Below the pieces are notes generated by a model. It had not been told where the DNA came from. It did no database searches and saw nothing but the letters and a program-made list of their open reading frames with translations. Positions 45,708-55,038 of a stretch of 64,000 bases of DNA are shown here, piece by piece. A program made the translations under genes and the position numbers. This DNA is from Roseiflexus castenholzii DSM 13941. Lineage in GTDB: Bacteria; Chloroflexota; Chloroflexia; Chloroflexales; Roseiflexaceae. Positions within the stretch are counted from its first letter, which is position 1. Each line of letters begins with the position of its first letter. Where the stretch lies: NCBI RefSeq assembly GCF_000017805.1, contig NC_009767.1, positions 1,302,001-1,366,000 on the forward strand, given 5' to 3'.

Positions 45708-47060
45708 CTAACCCCTGATCACCGCCTGCACCGATTCGCCGATAATCGTCACGATCCGGTCGATCTGCTCCTCGGTTGAGACGAGCGGTGGCGCCAGCAG
45801 GATCATATCACCAAGCACGCGAGTGAATAATCCGCGCCGCATCATTTCCTGGTAGACGCGCGCACCCATATTCGCCTCCGCCGGATATGGCTGCTTTGTC
45901 GCCTTATCTACCACCAACTCGACAGCCGCCATCATCCCTTTGCCGCGCACATCACCCACTCCATCGAGCGCGTACAGCGTTTGCAAACCGTTGAGCAACC
46001 GTTCGCCGATCTGAGCCGCCCGTTCGACCAGCCCCTCCTCTTCGATGATCTGGAGGTTGCGCAGCGCCACGGCGCAGCAGGTCGGATGCCCGGAGTAGGT
46101 GTAGGCATGCATATAGCGCTTGTCAGGCGGGGCGCTATGAATGGCTTCGCGAATGCGGTCGGAAACGCCGATGCCGCCCAGCGGCACATAGCCGCTGGTG
46201 ATGCCCTTGGCGAACTGCACAATATCCGGTTCGATCCCATAGTGTTCGAGGGCGAACCAGCGCCCGGTACGTCCAAACCCGGTGATGACCTCGTCCGCAA
46301 TCAACAGCACATCATAGGTGTCGCAAATCTCGCGGATGCGCCCGAAGTAGTCGTCCTGCGGCACAATCACTCCGCCGGCGCCTTGCACCGGTTCGGCGAT
46401 GAATGCTGCCACCGTGTCGGGACCTTCGCGCAGGATGGCTTCTTCGAGCAGGTTGGCTGCGGCAATGCCATCGCTGATGTCGGGGGTCGGGTTGACGAAG
46501 CGGTACGGATAGGGCGACTCGATGTGGATGATGCCCGGCACACGCGGTTCGAACATGGGCCAATAGACCGGCAGACCGGTGGCGCTCATTGCTGCCATTG
46601 TCACACCGTGGTAGCCGCGCGCGCGCGAGATGAACTTGACCTTATCCGGCTTGCCGAGCAGTTTCCAGTAGTAGCGCGCCGTCTTGAATGAGGTTTCGGT
46701 CGCCTCAGCGCCGCCGCTGGTGAAAAAGAAGGTGTTGATCGAGGGGTACATCAATTGGCTAAGGCGTTCCGCCAGGTTGATGGCCGGCAGGTTCGACGAA
46801 CCGGTATAAGCAGAGCAGTACGCCAGCGTCGTCATCTGTTCCGCCGCCGCTTCCGCCAGTTCGCGCCGTCCATGCCCGACGTGGACGTTCCACAACCCGC
46901 TTAGTCCATCGATATACTCGCGTCCCTCGATGTCGATGACAATCGCGCCGCACCCTTTCACCCAGATTTTCGGCGACTGATGCCCGCTGGGGTGATACAG
47001 CGGATGCAACAGGTGCGCCAGATCGCTCTGTATGCGTTCAGCGACATCGATGGCGGTCAT
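45708..47060 (-). CDS. class III pyridoxal-phosphate aminotransferase
   Basis: A 450-residue aminotransferase of the omega-amino-acid/beta-alanine:pyruvate type. The start at ATG 47060 (MTAIDVAERIQSD) has an excellent AAGGAGG; the open frame continues 111 codons upstream into non-coding sequence. Marks: GLSGLWNVHVGHGRRELAEA, the cofactor-binding TSGGAEATETSFKTARYYW, FIAEPVQGAGGVIVPQDDYF, LIADEVITGFGRTG with the PLP-stacking Asp, and the PLP lysine in VQFAKGITSGYVPLGGIG. The substrate amine cannot be told from sequence. Monocistronic. Confidence 0.9.
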   Translation of the reverse strand: MTAIDVAERIQSDLAHLLHPLYHPSGHQSPKIWVKGCGAIVIDIEGREYIDGLSGLWNVHVGHGRRELAEAAAEQMTTLAYCSAYTGSSNLPAINLAERLSQLMYPSINTFFFTSGGAEATETSFKTARYYWKLLGKPDKVKFISRARGYHGVTMAAMSATGLPVYWPMFEPRVPGIIHIESPYPYRFVNPTPDISDGIAAANLLEEAILREGPDTVAAFIAEPVQGAGGVIVPQDDYFGRIREICDTYDVLLIADEVITGFGRTGRWFALEHYGIEPDIVQFAKGITSGYVPLGGIGVSDRIREAIHSAPPDKRYMHAYTYSGHPTCCAVALRNLQIIEEEGLVERAAQIGERLLNGLQTLYALDGVGDVRGKGMMAAVELVVDKATKQPYPAEANMGARVYQEMMRRGLFTRVLGDMILLAPPLVSTEEQIDRIVTIIGESVQAVIRG

Positions 47061-47341
47061 GGGTCCTCCTTGTGCGCACTGTGAAGCGGCGAACATCCAG
47101 AGTAATGATACCACAGGTACTACCATGCAGTAGGGCTGCGATGGTTCGCGGTTGACGTAAACGACTCCGCCGAGAGTGAGGCGTATCCAAACGTTCTCTA
47201 TCTGTAAGCGCCGCTCTGTGCGCGCCCGGTTGAATGTTGTATCAACGAAAGGGCGAACTCCCCTGCAAATACGGGGGAAATCGCTCTCTTCCTCACAAGC
47301 GGCAGGTGCTATACTGGTTTGTGACTGAAAGGAGCAGTGCG

Positions 47342-47950
47342 ATGGGGATTTTCGATTTTTTGTTTGGACGTGACCGACACAACCGGCAATCACGCCCTGT
47401 TACCGGATCAACCACACGCCTGAGCAGCGATGAGCAGGCGCTTGAGCGGTATCGCTATTTTCTGCGCACGGCGCCGCCTGATGCAATCGAGCAGGCGTAT
47501 ACCGACGCTTTTGCTCAGTTGACGCCGGAACAGCGCGCGTATGCGCTACGCGAATTGATGAATGTACTGCCGCCACACGAACGCGCATCTGTGCCACAGC
47601 AGGACGACCCGCAGACCCTGGCGCGGCTGGCGACGCGCGCAGAACTGCGCGAGCCAGGCACAGTCGAGCGGTTGTTCAATCGCCACGATGCGCCGGCGCC
47701 AGTTGCGCACCAGGCGATGCCTGCAACCGGCGGTATGGGGTTCGGCGGCGCGCTCGCCGGCACATTTCTCGGCGCTCTGATCGGCGGCGTCGTCGGCAGC
47801 ATGGCGGCGCAGGCGATCCTGGATGGGTTTGCCGCCGATGAGATGATCGGCGATCTGGGCATAGAGGAAATGTCAACCGGTTTTGAGGACTTCGGCGGCG
47901 ACCTGAGCGCCGATGTCGGCGGCGATGTTGATATGGGTGATGGGTGGTAA
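47342..47950 (+). CDS. unknown protein with a glycine-zipper segment
   Basis: A 202-residue protein from ATG 47342 with AAAGGAG upstream. The N-terminus GIFDFLFGRDRHNRQ is amphipathic, then a helical acidic domain (EQAYTDAFAQLTPEQRAYALRELMNVLPPHERA). A glycine-rich hydrophobic stretch follows (GGMGFGGALAGTFLGALIGGVVGSMAAQAIL, about 134-164) of the glycine-zipper kind, and an acidic Gly/Asp tail. I recognise no enzyme. It may be membrane-associated. Divergent from the aminotransferase. Confidence 0.7.
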   Translation: MGIFDFLFGRDRHNRQSRPVTGSTTRLSSDEQALERYRYFLRTAPPDAIEQAYTDAFAQLTPEQRAYALRELMNVLPPHERASVPQQDDPQTLARLATRAELREPGTVERLFNRHDAPAPVAHQAMPATGGMGFGGALAGTFLGALIGGVVGSMAAQAILDGFAADEMIGDLGIEEMSTGFEDFGGDLSADVGGDVDMGDGW

Positions 47951-48018
47951 ATTGACGGGACCGTGGGGGCATCGGGGGTGTCGGGGGCGTCGATAGGGGC
48001 AGGTCGTCGCAGGGGCAG

Positions 48019-48045
48019 CAGGGGCAGGTCTCAGACCTGCCCCTG
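48019..48045. terminator. hairpin overlapping the lysA stop
   Basis: CAGGGGCAGGTCT and its exact complement around a single C: a 13-bp arm palindrome sitting on the lysA stop codon (48031-48033). It probably stops convergent transcription from both sides. A related hairpin with the same GGGGCAGGT arms lies upstream of the antiporter gene. Confidence 0.6.
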
Positions 48046-49377
48046 CGACGACACCACATCCCTGGCAATCATATCCTCATACGTTTCGCGGCGCTGAATG
48101 AGACGTACTGACCCACCATTCACCATGACAACCGCCGGACGTGGAGTCAGGTTGTATGTGCTGGCCATGCTCAGCGTGTAGGCGCCCGCCACAGGAACTG
48201 CCAGAATGTCGCCAACGCTGGCGCGCGGGAGCGGTGCGGCATGGATCAACACATCGCCCGATTCGCAGTAGCGCCCGGTAATCGCTACGCTCTCTTCGAT
48301 TGGCGCATTCGCCCGTTCTGCCAGCACCGCACTATACCGCGCGCCGTAGAGCGCCGGACGAATATTGTCGCCCATGCCGCCGTCGATATGTAGGAATCGC
48401 ATATGCGGAAGATTCTTTGTTGCGATAATCGTATAGAGCGCTACCCCTGCGCGCGCGATGATTGAACGTCCTGGTTCGATCACCAGGTGCAGCAGGGGAA
48501 ACCCGCGTCGGCGGCATTCATCGGTGAGCGCTTCTCCCAATCTCATCGCAAGAGCGTGTACATCGAAGGGGTGCTGATCCGCAGTGTATGGCACTCCTGC
48601 TCCTCCGCCGATGTTGATTTGCTGAATAATGAAACCGTGGCGATCACGCAGGCGCGAGGCGCTGTCGAGCAGCGTATCGATCTCAGCGGCATATGGTTCC
48701 AGGTCGAAGAGTTGCGACCCGAGATGAGCGTGTAACCCGATCAGGCACAGACCGGGCGCAGTGCGTAACCGTTCGGCGGCGGCATCGAGTGCATCAAGTG
48801 GTAGACCGAACTTCGATGTCGCGTGACCGGTTTGAATATGGGCGTGCGTATTGGTGACGATATCCGGTGCAATGCGCAACGCAATCGGTTGTGGTGGTGA
48901 ACGATATGCGGTCAGGTTCGCCAACATCGCCAGTTCATCGAGATTATCGACAATGATCTGTCCGATTCCGGAGGCCAGCGCCTGTTCCAGTTCGGCGCGC
49001 GTTTTGGCGTTGCCGTGCATATGAATGCGCTGCGGCGGGAAGCCGGCGCGGAGCGCCACGTATAACTCACCGCCTGAGACTACGTCCAGCCCCAGCCCTT
49101 CATCAGCGATCAGGTGTGTGAGCGCAGTGTTGAGCAACGCTTTACTCGCGTAATGAACTGCCGTCTCCCCCCGGTAACAGGCTGCAAGCGCCGTTCGCCA
49201 GGTGCGGCAGGCGCTGCGAATGGTCTCTTCATCGAACAGGTAGAGCGGCGTGCCGTACTGACGCGCCAGAGTCGCCACATTGCAGCCGCCGATCATCAGT
49301 CGCCCATGCATATCGACTACCGTCGTCAGGGGCCAGAGGTGTGCGTTGTTTATGCCTTCTTGAGTCGTGTGGTTCAT
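48031..49377 (-). CDS. lysA: diaminopimelate decarboxylase
   Basis: A 448-residue PLP enzyme that decarboxylates meso-diaminopimelate to lysine. The PLP lysine is in VHYASKALLNTALTHLI; GLGLDVVSGGELYVALRAGFPPQRIHMHGNAKT, HAHLGSQLFDLEPYA and NIGGGAGVPY follow, with the cofactor-phosphate site in VIEPGRSIIARAG and the active-site CESGDVL near the C-terminus. All family blocks are present and the length is normal. Single gene, probably ended by the hairpin on its stop codon. Confidence 0.95.
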   Translation of the reverse strand: MNHTTQEGINNAHLWPLTTVVDMHGRLMIGGCNVATLARQYGTPLYLFDEETIRSACRTWRTALAACYRGETAVHYASKALLNTALTHLIADEGLGLDVVSGGELYVALRAGFPPQRIHMHGNAKTRAELEQALASGIGQIIVDNLDELAMLANLTAYRSPPQPIALRIAPDIVTNTHAHIQTGHATSKFGLPLDALDAAAERLRTAPGLCLIGLHAHLGSQLFDLEPYAAEIDTLLDSASRLRDRHGFIIQQINIGGGAGVPYTADQHPFDVHALAMRLGEALTDECRRRGFPLLHLVIEPGRSIIARAGVALYTIIATKNLPHMRFLHIDGGMGDNIRPALYGARYSAVLAERANAPIEESVAITGRYCESGDVLIHAAPLPRASVGDILAVPVAGAYTLSMASTYNLTPRPAVVMVNGGSVRLIQRRETYEDMIARDVVSSQGQV

Positions 49378-49602
49378 ATCTCTCTATCAGTGTCAGGACG
49401 CAGGAGGGGCGAACTGAGCATCGAGCATCGAGAGTCAGGGGTTGGAAGTCCACCTTCTGCCTTCCACCTTCAACCTTTGCGCGTGCAACCCGCCTTCCTT
49501 TGCTCTGTGCCTGCGTGGAGACCTCCAGGTAGCGTGCGAAGGCTCACGAATCCGTGCCCCATCCGCGCCGGGCGCCCCTACGCCGCGCACCTTGCTTTAC
49601 CT

Positions 49603-51054
49603 TCAACCCAACACGCGCCGGACTTCATTGAGCGCGCTGCGTTCAGTTAGCAGCAACACCCGGTCGCCCGGTTCCAGAATCGTCGTTCCACCAGGAACCA
49701 GAGTATCAGTATTGCGATGGATCAGCACAACCAGTGCGCCGCGCGGCAATCCCAATTCCATGATAGCGCGTCCACACGCTGGCGATCCTGGCGCAACCGT
49801 CAGCTCGACCAGTTGACTGCTGGCGCTGACCTGCGGGATGAATTCCTGTGGATAACGGAATGTTGCGGGAGGTTGCGATTGCTGGACCCCAAGCCAGCGC
49901 GCCACGCGCGCTATCGTTGTCCCCTGGATCAGGACGGAGGTCAGCACGATGAAGAATACCAGATTGAACATGACGCCAGCGCGATCCAGCCCTGCCAGAA
50001 GCGGAAAGGTTGCCAGCACAATCGGCGCTGCACCGCGCAGCCCGGCCCAGGAAACCATCGCTTTGGCGCGCCAATCGTAGCGGGTGAACGCCAGCGACAC
50101 AAACACGGCAACCGGACGCGCCACAAAAATAAGGAATGCTGACATCAGCAGCCCCTCGCCGATCAGTGGAACAAGCCGCGAAGGATACACCAGCAGCCCG
50201 AGCACCAGGAACATAGCGATCTGCATCAGCCACGCCAGACCGTCGTAAAAGCGGAGGAGACTGCGTTTATGCGCAAAGTCGCAGTTGCCAAGCACGATAC
50301 CCGCAAGATACACCGCAAGAAAACCGCTGCCATTGATCAGCGCCGTTCCGCCGTAGGTCAGCAGCACCAACCCCAGCATCAGCGCCGGGTACAACCCTTC
50401 CAGTTGAAGACGGGCGCGATTGATGGCAATCGCCATGATCCGCCCCAGCGCATACCCGGCGACGCCGCCAATGGTCATTTGCAGAACGAACAGCGGTGCC
50501 AGACTTGCGAGTGAGCGCGATGGATCGGCGAGCACCATCGTCAATCCAATGGTCAGGAACACCGCGATTGGATCATTGCTGCCCGATTCGAGTTCGATCA
50601 ACCCTTCCAGGTTATCGCGCAGGTTGACGTCACGGGTGCGCATGACGGCAAAGACGGCCGCTGCATCGGTTGAAGAAATGATAGCGCCGAGCAGGAACCC
50701 TTCCAGCAGCGAAAAGTGCAGCAACAAATGCGCAACAACCGCCACCAGCAACGCGCTGATCACCACGCCGAGATTCGCCAGGATCAGCCCGGTCCAGAGC
50801 ACCGGTCGGATCATCTGAAGATCGGTGTACAACCCGCCAGAGAACAGGATCAGCACCAGCGCCAGCACGCCAACCGATTGCGCCAGCCAGGCGTCATCGA
50901 ACGCAATCCCGCCAGGACCATCAGAACCGGCAAGCATGCCGATCAGCAGGAACAGCAGCGGCGCAGGCACCCCAAACCGCAGCGACGCCTTGCCGGCGAT
51001 GATGCTGAGAATCAAGAGCAGCGCTGCGATCAGGAGCATGAGTTCGAGCGACAT
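49603..51054 (-). CDS. CPA1 cation/proton antiporter with C-terminal RCK-C domain
   Basis: A 483-residue antiporter of the NhaP2/CvrA (K+/H+) type. About 12 membrane helices with the ion-binding region DAAAVFAVMR and IELESGSNDPIAVFLTIGLTMVL. The C-terminal ~75 residues (LVELTVAPGSPACGRAIMELGLPRGALVVLIHRNTDTLVPGGTTILEPGDRVLLL) form a TrkA-C/RCK-C ligand-binding domain. The start is placed at MSLELMLLIAALLLI (51054); the frame upstream (to 51153) passes through a hairpin and is not protein-like. Likely role: cytoplasmic potassium or pH balance. Confidence 0.88.
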   Translation of the reverse strand: MSLELMLLIAALLLILSIIAGKASLRFGVPAPLLFLLIGMLAGSDGPGGIAFDDAWLAQSVGVLALVLILFSGGLYTDLQMIRPVLWTGLILANLGVVISALLVAVVAHLLLHFSLLEGFLLGAIISSTDAAAVFAVMRTRDVNLRDNLEGLIELESGSNDPIAVFLTIGLTMVLADPSRSLASLAPLFVLQMTIGGVAGYALGRIMAIAINRARLQLEGLYPALMLGLVLLTYGGTALINGSGFLAVYLAGIVLGNCDFAHKRSLLRFYDGLAWLMQIAMFLVLGLLVYPSRLVPLIGEGLLMSAFLIFVARPVAVFVSLAFTRYDWRAKAMVSWAGLRGAAPIVLATFPLLAGLDRAGVMFNLVFFIVLTSVLIQGTTIARVARWLGVQQSQPPATFRYPQEFIPQVSASSQLVELTVAPGSPACGRAIMELGLPRGALVVLIHRNTDTLVPGGTTILEPGDRVLLLTERSALNEVRRVLG

Positions 51055-51513
51055 GGACCTTTTTCTGAACGCTTTGGGGCAGGTCTGCAACCTGCCCCAA
51101 ACGAATGGGGTGCGGCGTTTGTTCCGCGTGTCCTGCCTGTTGGCGACAGTCAAAGCAAGCGCCGCTCTCGATGGCAGGGCTTCTGGGATACGCGATGTGT
51201 TTTCCTCTTTCTCTCGCCTGGTTTTCCCTTTCCCCGCCGTCCCTCACGGGTGGCGTTTTCAGGGAAGAGGGGTGTTTGCCGCATCCCCGCCTCCCTGTCC
51301 CTCTCTACCCCGATGGGGAGAGATTGTGCTGAGCGCGACGGATCAGGGATTTTGGTCATTCTGATACCCAGCCCGCGCGACACAAGACACGGGTTTGCCA
51401 GACAACCTCCCTTGTGAACGCTCCCCTTCTTCCGCTTAAAGGAGAAGGGGGGCGATCTGATGCCCGATATGTGACGACTGAAGATGCCGGGGGCATCGCC
51501 CGGATGTGATCGA
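51055..51513. other. intergenic region with a 12-bp hairpin
   Basis: No gene seen. A perfect hairpin TTTGGGGCAGGT-ctgca-ACCTGCCCCAAA (51073-51101) lies just upstream of the antiporter start. It could end incoming transcription or act in the antiporter leader. The remainder is low-information GC-rich filler. Confidence 0.55.
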
Positions 51514-52020
51514 TTACAGGAGTTCCTTCAGCGCCGCCAGTGCCGCGTCGTAGTTCGGTTCGTGACCAGCGACCGGTACGTACTCAACGTGGCGGATGAT
51601 GCCGTCCTTATCCACCACAAAGACGGCCCGGCTTTCGATGCGCAACTCTTTGACATAGGTGCCATACGCTGCGCCGAAACTCATATCGAGGTGATCCGAC
51701 GCCATAACGACCTTATCCACCCCTTCGGCGCCGCACCAGCGCCCCTGCGCAAACGGCAGATCGGCGCTGACGGTCAGGATATTGACTGCATCGCCGAGCG
51801 CCGCCGCTTCCTGATTGAAGCGACGGGTCTGTTTGGAGCACACACCGGTGTCGATCGACGGAATGACGCTGATCACCAGCGGCTTACCGGCGAACTGTTG
51901 GCTGCTGATCGTGTCTTTGCCGGTCGTCAACGTGAACGCCGGCGCCGGATCGCCCGGCTTCAACTCAGGACCGATCAGCGTTTTGGGACCCCAGAAATCG
52001 AAAGCGTTTGGTCGTTCCAT
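51514..52020 (-). CDS. tpx: Tpx-type thiol peroxidase (peroxiredoxin)
   Basis: A 168-residue atypical 2-Cys peroxiredoxin from ATG 52020 with AAGGAGG upstream. The peroxidatic cysteine is in VIPSIDTGVCSKQTRRFN and the resolving cysteine in SADLPFAQGRWCGAEG, both at the positions expected for Tpx. It reduces hydrogen peroxide and alkyl peroxides using thioredoxin. The conserved AYGTYVKELRIESRAVFVVDKDGII is also present. Single gene. Confidence 0.95.
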   Translation of the reverse strand: MERPNAFDFWGPKTLIGPELKPGDPAPAFTLTTGKDTISSQQFAGKPLVISVIPSIDTGVCSKQTRRFNQEAAALGDAVNILTVSADLPFAQGRWCGAEGVDKVVMASDHLDMSFGAAYGTYVKELRIESRAVFVVDKDGIIRHVEYVPVAGHEPNYDAALAALKELL

Positions 52021-52243
52021 CAGGTTCCTCCTTTTCTCGCTGAGCAATTGCAGTATACAATATATCTCCCCCGCTTATGCCGCATCATGAGGATTGCAAG
52101 TGCTGCGGGCATCGTCCTGTTTCGGAGGGTGACTATCGCACAGTTGAAGATTTTCGCCATCTGTCATTATAATAAGAAATTAATGCAAACCTGCGTCCGG
52201 GATAGGCTAATTGCATTTCTTTGTCGGACATGGAGGCGCCACG

Positions 52244-53698
52244 GTGAACCTGCTGCTTATCATTCTGACAATAATCATTTTGACGGCAACCGGCATGTAC
52301 GTATTGGTGCAAGACTGGCGCGCGCTTGCCAATCGGCTGTTCGTCTTCTTCGTTTTCGTCGCTATTGCTTATATGTGCGTCGCCGTGATGCGTCTGGCAA
52401 GTCAGAGCTGGGAAGAAATATGGTTTTTCCATGGTTTGACTGCGCCGTTGCTTGCTATTGATGCATGGTTGCTGATCTGGCTTATTCTGGCGATTTTCAT
52501 GCCGCATCTTTACGTCCGGCGCGGGATACGATGGCTTCTGGCGATGCCATATCTGATCATGACGCTGTTTCTGTTGCTGGACTGGTATGCCGGTTTTGGG
52601 TTGGTCAGAATCTCGGATGGTTTGGAAGAAGGCGGTCGTCTGTTCTTCCCGGTGGGACCGATATTTGCTCCAATCGTGGCGCTCTATACGTTAGGAGGCA
52701 TGCTTGCGCCGATCATTATGCTGTTGTCCGTCATTCGTCAGAATCGCCAGGCGCTGCACCCGGCTCTGTGGCTGTCGGGCGGAATTATGTTATCTTTCGT
52801 CGCAGGCGCGTTTTTCGGTGAACTTTCGTTTACGGGATTAAGTTACGTCAGTATGCTTCCACTTTATCTGGCGTTCGGTTGGGTGACATTGCGCTACCAG
52901 GTGTTTCGCCCCTCGAGTGTGGCGTTGCGCACTGCTGTCGAACATCTGCCGGATGGGATCGTGGTGCTCGACACGCAACGACGGGTGCGCTTCGCTAATC
53001 GCGCGGCGCAGCGCCTGGTATCACTCACCGATGCCGGCGATATGCCATTTGAGGACGCGCTGGCGCGTGCCGGCTTTAATGAACAAACGTCTCCTGATGA
53101 TCGGATCGTCGATCTGCGGCGCTTCCACCGTGATGGCGAGGTCGCAACGACGCTGGTGGTATCGGAAGCCGCCATCGAAGGCGAGCGCGGATCCGCAAGT
53201 GTCCTGATTCTGCGCGATATGACGACGGTGGAACAACAGAAGGCGGCGCTGGCGGCATCGCGCGCAGCGCTCGAAGAACGTACCGCAGCGCTGGAATGTT
53301 CGCTGAAGGAGATTCAGGAGCGAGACGCGCTGATTACCCGCCTGACACTGCCGTTGATTCCGTTGAGTGATGGCGTGCTGGCAATGCCGCTGATCGGCGC
53401 GTTCGACGGCGCGCGTTGCGAGGCGCTCATCGCACTGCTGCTGAAGCGGATTGAGGAGCGCAGCGCGCGCGTGGTCTTGCTCGATCTGACCGGTATCACC
53501 GGCTTTGATGAGTCGCTGGCGGCGGCGCTGCGTCAGGCGGCGGATAGCGCTCGCCTGATGGGGGCGCACATTGCGCTGTGCGGCATTCGTCCCGACATTG
53601 CCGAAAGCATCGTCCACGAACGGATGCACCTGAACAGCGTGCGCCTCTTTGCGACGATGCAGGAGGGAGTAGCGGCATTGCTGGGGCACAACCGATGA
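52244..53698 (+). CDS. membrane sensor with PAS and STAS domains
   Basis: A 484-residue protein from a GTG at 52244 behind GGAGG. Residues ~1-225 hold seven or so membrane helices like the N-terminal sensor region of some histidine kinases. Next is a PAS-like domain (HLPDGIVVLDTQRRVRFANRAAQRLVSL...VLILRDMTTVEQQK), a coiled-coil (AALAASRAALEERTAALECSLKEIQERD) and a C-terminal STAS domain (RLTLPLIPLSDGVLAMPLIGAFDGARC...VVLLDLTGITGFDESLAAALRQAADSARLMGAHIALCGIRP). This is RsbR-like stressosome architecture fused to a membrane sensor. There is no kinase domain, so it probably signals by phosphorylation of the STAS domain or by protein contacts. Confidence 0.85.
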   Translation: MNLLLIILTIIILTATGMYVLVQDWRALANRLFVFFVFVAIAYMCVAVMRLASQSWEEIWFFHGLTAPLLAIDAWLLIWLILAIFMPHLYVRRGIRWLLAMPYLIMTLFLLLDWYAGFGLVRISDGLEEGGRLFFPVGPIFAPIVALYTLGGMLAPIIMLLSVIRQNRQALHPALWLSGGIMLSFVAGAFFGELSFTGLSYVSMLPLYLAFGWVTLRYQVFRPSSVALRTAVEHLPDGIVVLDTQRRVRFANRAAQRLVSLTDAGDMPFEDALARAGFNEQTSPDDRIVDLRRFHRDGEVATTLVVSEAAIEGERGSASVLILRDMTTVEQQKAALAASRAALEERTAALECSLKEIQERDALITRLTLPLIPLSDGVLAMPLIGAFDGARCEALIALLLKRIEERSARVVLLDLTGITGFDESLAAALRQAADSARLMGAHIALCGIRPDIAESIVHERMHLNSVRLFATMQEGVAALLGHNR

Positions 53699-53701
53699 CT
53701 A

Positions 53702-53999
53702 TCACCTCAGGGATGCCCTGCCTGACGTCAACTGCCGCAACGCCTCGGACAACGCCGCGATATGCGCTTCCGGCAGGCGCACTTCCAGCGTTACGTCCAC
53801 TGCAAACTCCTCGCGCTCGACTGTGCCGTGGTGTGCGGCGATCAACCGCTGTGTCTGGTCGTAAGCGGCATATGGGATGGTAACCAGGAGCCAGCGGCGG
53901 GCGATCTTTTCCGTGCGTGGCAGCGCCGTAAGCACGGCTTTCGCCGCATCGTCATAGGCGCGCACGAGTCCGCCGGTTCCGAGGTCCTGGTCTGCATCA
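53702..53999 (-). pseudogene. 3' fragment of a YigZ/IMPACT-family gene
   Basis: The frame DADQDLGTGGLVRAYDDAAKAVLTALPRTEKI...IPYAAYDQTQRLIAAHHGTVEREEF...EVRLPEAHI matches the end of the IMPACT fold (LGTGGLVRAY) and the C-terminal DUF1949 ferredoxin-like domain of YigZ. The first ~120 residues, including the DDGEPSGTAG and TRYFGG motifs, are missing. It abuts the mauD-like remnant directly, so a deletion or rearrangement fused the two. Confidence 0.78.
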
Positions 54000-54484
54000 A
54001 CCGATCGACATCGCTGATCAGGAGTCTTCTGCCGACAATGACGCCACGCGCGTCGATAAAGAAGGACGTGCCGGGCACATGGCAGTCGCGCGCCGTCTGG
54101 TCCTGCCATTGCACCACCGGAAAGGCGAAGCCCTGGGTCGCCGCCAGGTGACGGTTTTCCTCGGCTGAGCCATGCGAGATCAGCAGGATGTTCACGTCGG
54201 GATGGCGAGCGTGCAGCTGCGCGAGCGCCGGATACATTTGCTGACAGGGCGGGCAGGTGACGGAAGAGAAGACGAGCAGCAACTGCTGCCCGGCGCTATC
54301 CTGCAGCGTATAGGTGCGCCCTTCGGCGGTCGAGAGGCGAAAATCGGGCGCAGGCGCCCGTAGCCAGGGGCGTCGGACGGCGCAGGGGCGTGAGCGCGTC
54401 CGCCACCTCGCGCTGCACCTGATTCATTCGCCAAAATAACCCAATCGTGACGAGCAAGAGCAGAAGCACGAAGACCATTAGCAT
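53990..54484 (-). pseudogene. MauD/TlpA-like thiol-disulfide oxidoreductase, frameshifted
   Basis: The frame from ATG 54484 gives an N-terminal anchor (MLMVFVLLLLLVTIGLFWRMNQVQREVADALTPL) and then shifts. One missing C in GGCGCC(C)TGCGCCC near 54360 explains it, since restoring it yields GAPAPDFRLSTAEGRTYTLQ. The other frame continues LLLVFSSVTCPPCQQMYPALAQLHARHP with the CPPC redox motif and VPGTSFFIDARGVIVGRRLLISDVDRL. This is the layout of MauD, the disulfide-forming helper of methylamine dehydrogenase light chain. Transcription would start at palindrome A. Its end is fused to the yigZ fragment. Confidence 0.8.
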
Positions 54485-55038
54485 TCAAAGCAGTCGATTC
54501 GTGCGGGATGGTTGCACATCTCTGGTATTTATAGCGACGCCTCTTGCCATAGGGTGCATATGCTGCAATTACGACGCTTTTCTGGATAATGCGGGCAATA
54601 TCATTTCTCATTTTTCGCGTAACCCGCCATATGCCGCAAAAGCGTTGTGAACGTCGGTCGGGTTATTTCGAGTCTATCAGCGCCAATATGGGAGTCAAGA
54701 TGTGGATTTCCACATCTTGACAGACGCTGCGCAGTGTGTTACGTTATTTTTTGCAGCAACGTCGCCTGCGCGCTCGTTACGACATCGCGTATAACCTTCG
54801 GGCGAATTTCCGCTTCCCGATCGGCTCAGGGAAGCGTGTTTCAGCCGTGCAGCGAGTAGACCGCGCTCCTCGTGGCAGGCGCTCCGCCGCAGCCTCACAG
54901 CCTGCAACCGCTGCTGATGGCGCTGTGCGCGCCTGCCTGAGGAGACGCCGCGCGCCGGCCGATCCACGCCGCAGTTTCCCCCGTCACCTGCTCGCGGCGC
55001 CTGCCCGCCGCTTCCCGCACTCATTCAGGAGGTGTGCG
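54485..55038. other. divergent promoter region A (mauD-like and luxR)
   Basis: About 550 bp with no gene. It contains the palindrome at 54694-54721 and long leaders on both sides: about 190 bases to the mauD-like gene and about 290 bases to luxR. The leader on the mauD side is similar to that of mauE (see 60470-60660). From 54995 the sequence belongs to the duplicated luxR block. Confidence 0.6.
54694..54721. promoter_or_regulatory. palindromic operator A with two -35 boxes
   Basis: A perfect 28-bp palindrome: GTCAAGATGTGGA, TT, then the exact reverse complement. Its right edge forms TTGACA (54717-54722) for a plus-strand promoter with TACGTT 17 bp on. Its left edge forms a minus-strand TTGACT (54698-54693) with TAGACT 16 bp on. 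A protein bound here would control both directions. Confidence 0.8.

Noticed and set aside
54736..55038. Upstream in-frame extension of luxR copy 1
   Set aside because: It lies in the leader after palindrome A, is arginine/alanine filler, and the AGGAGG before ATG 55039 sets the start.
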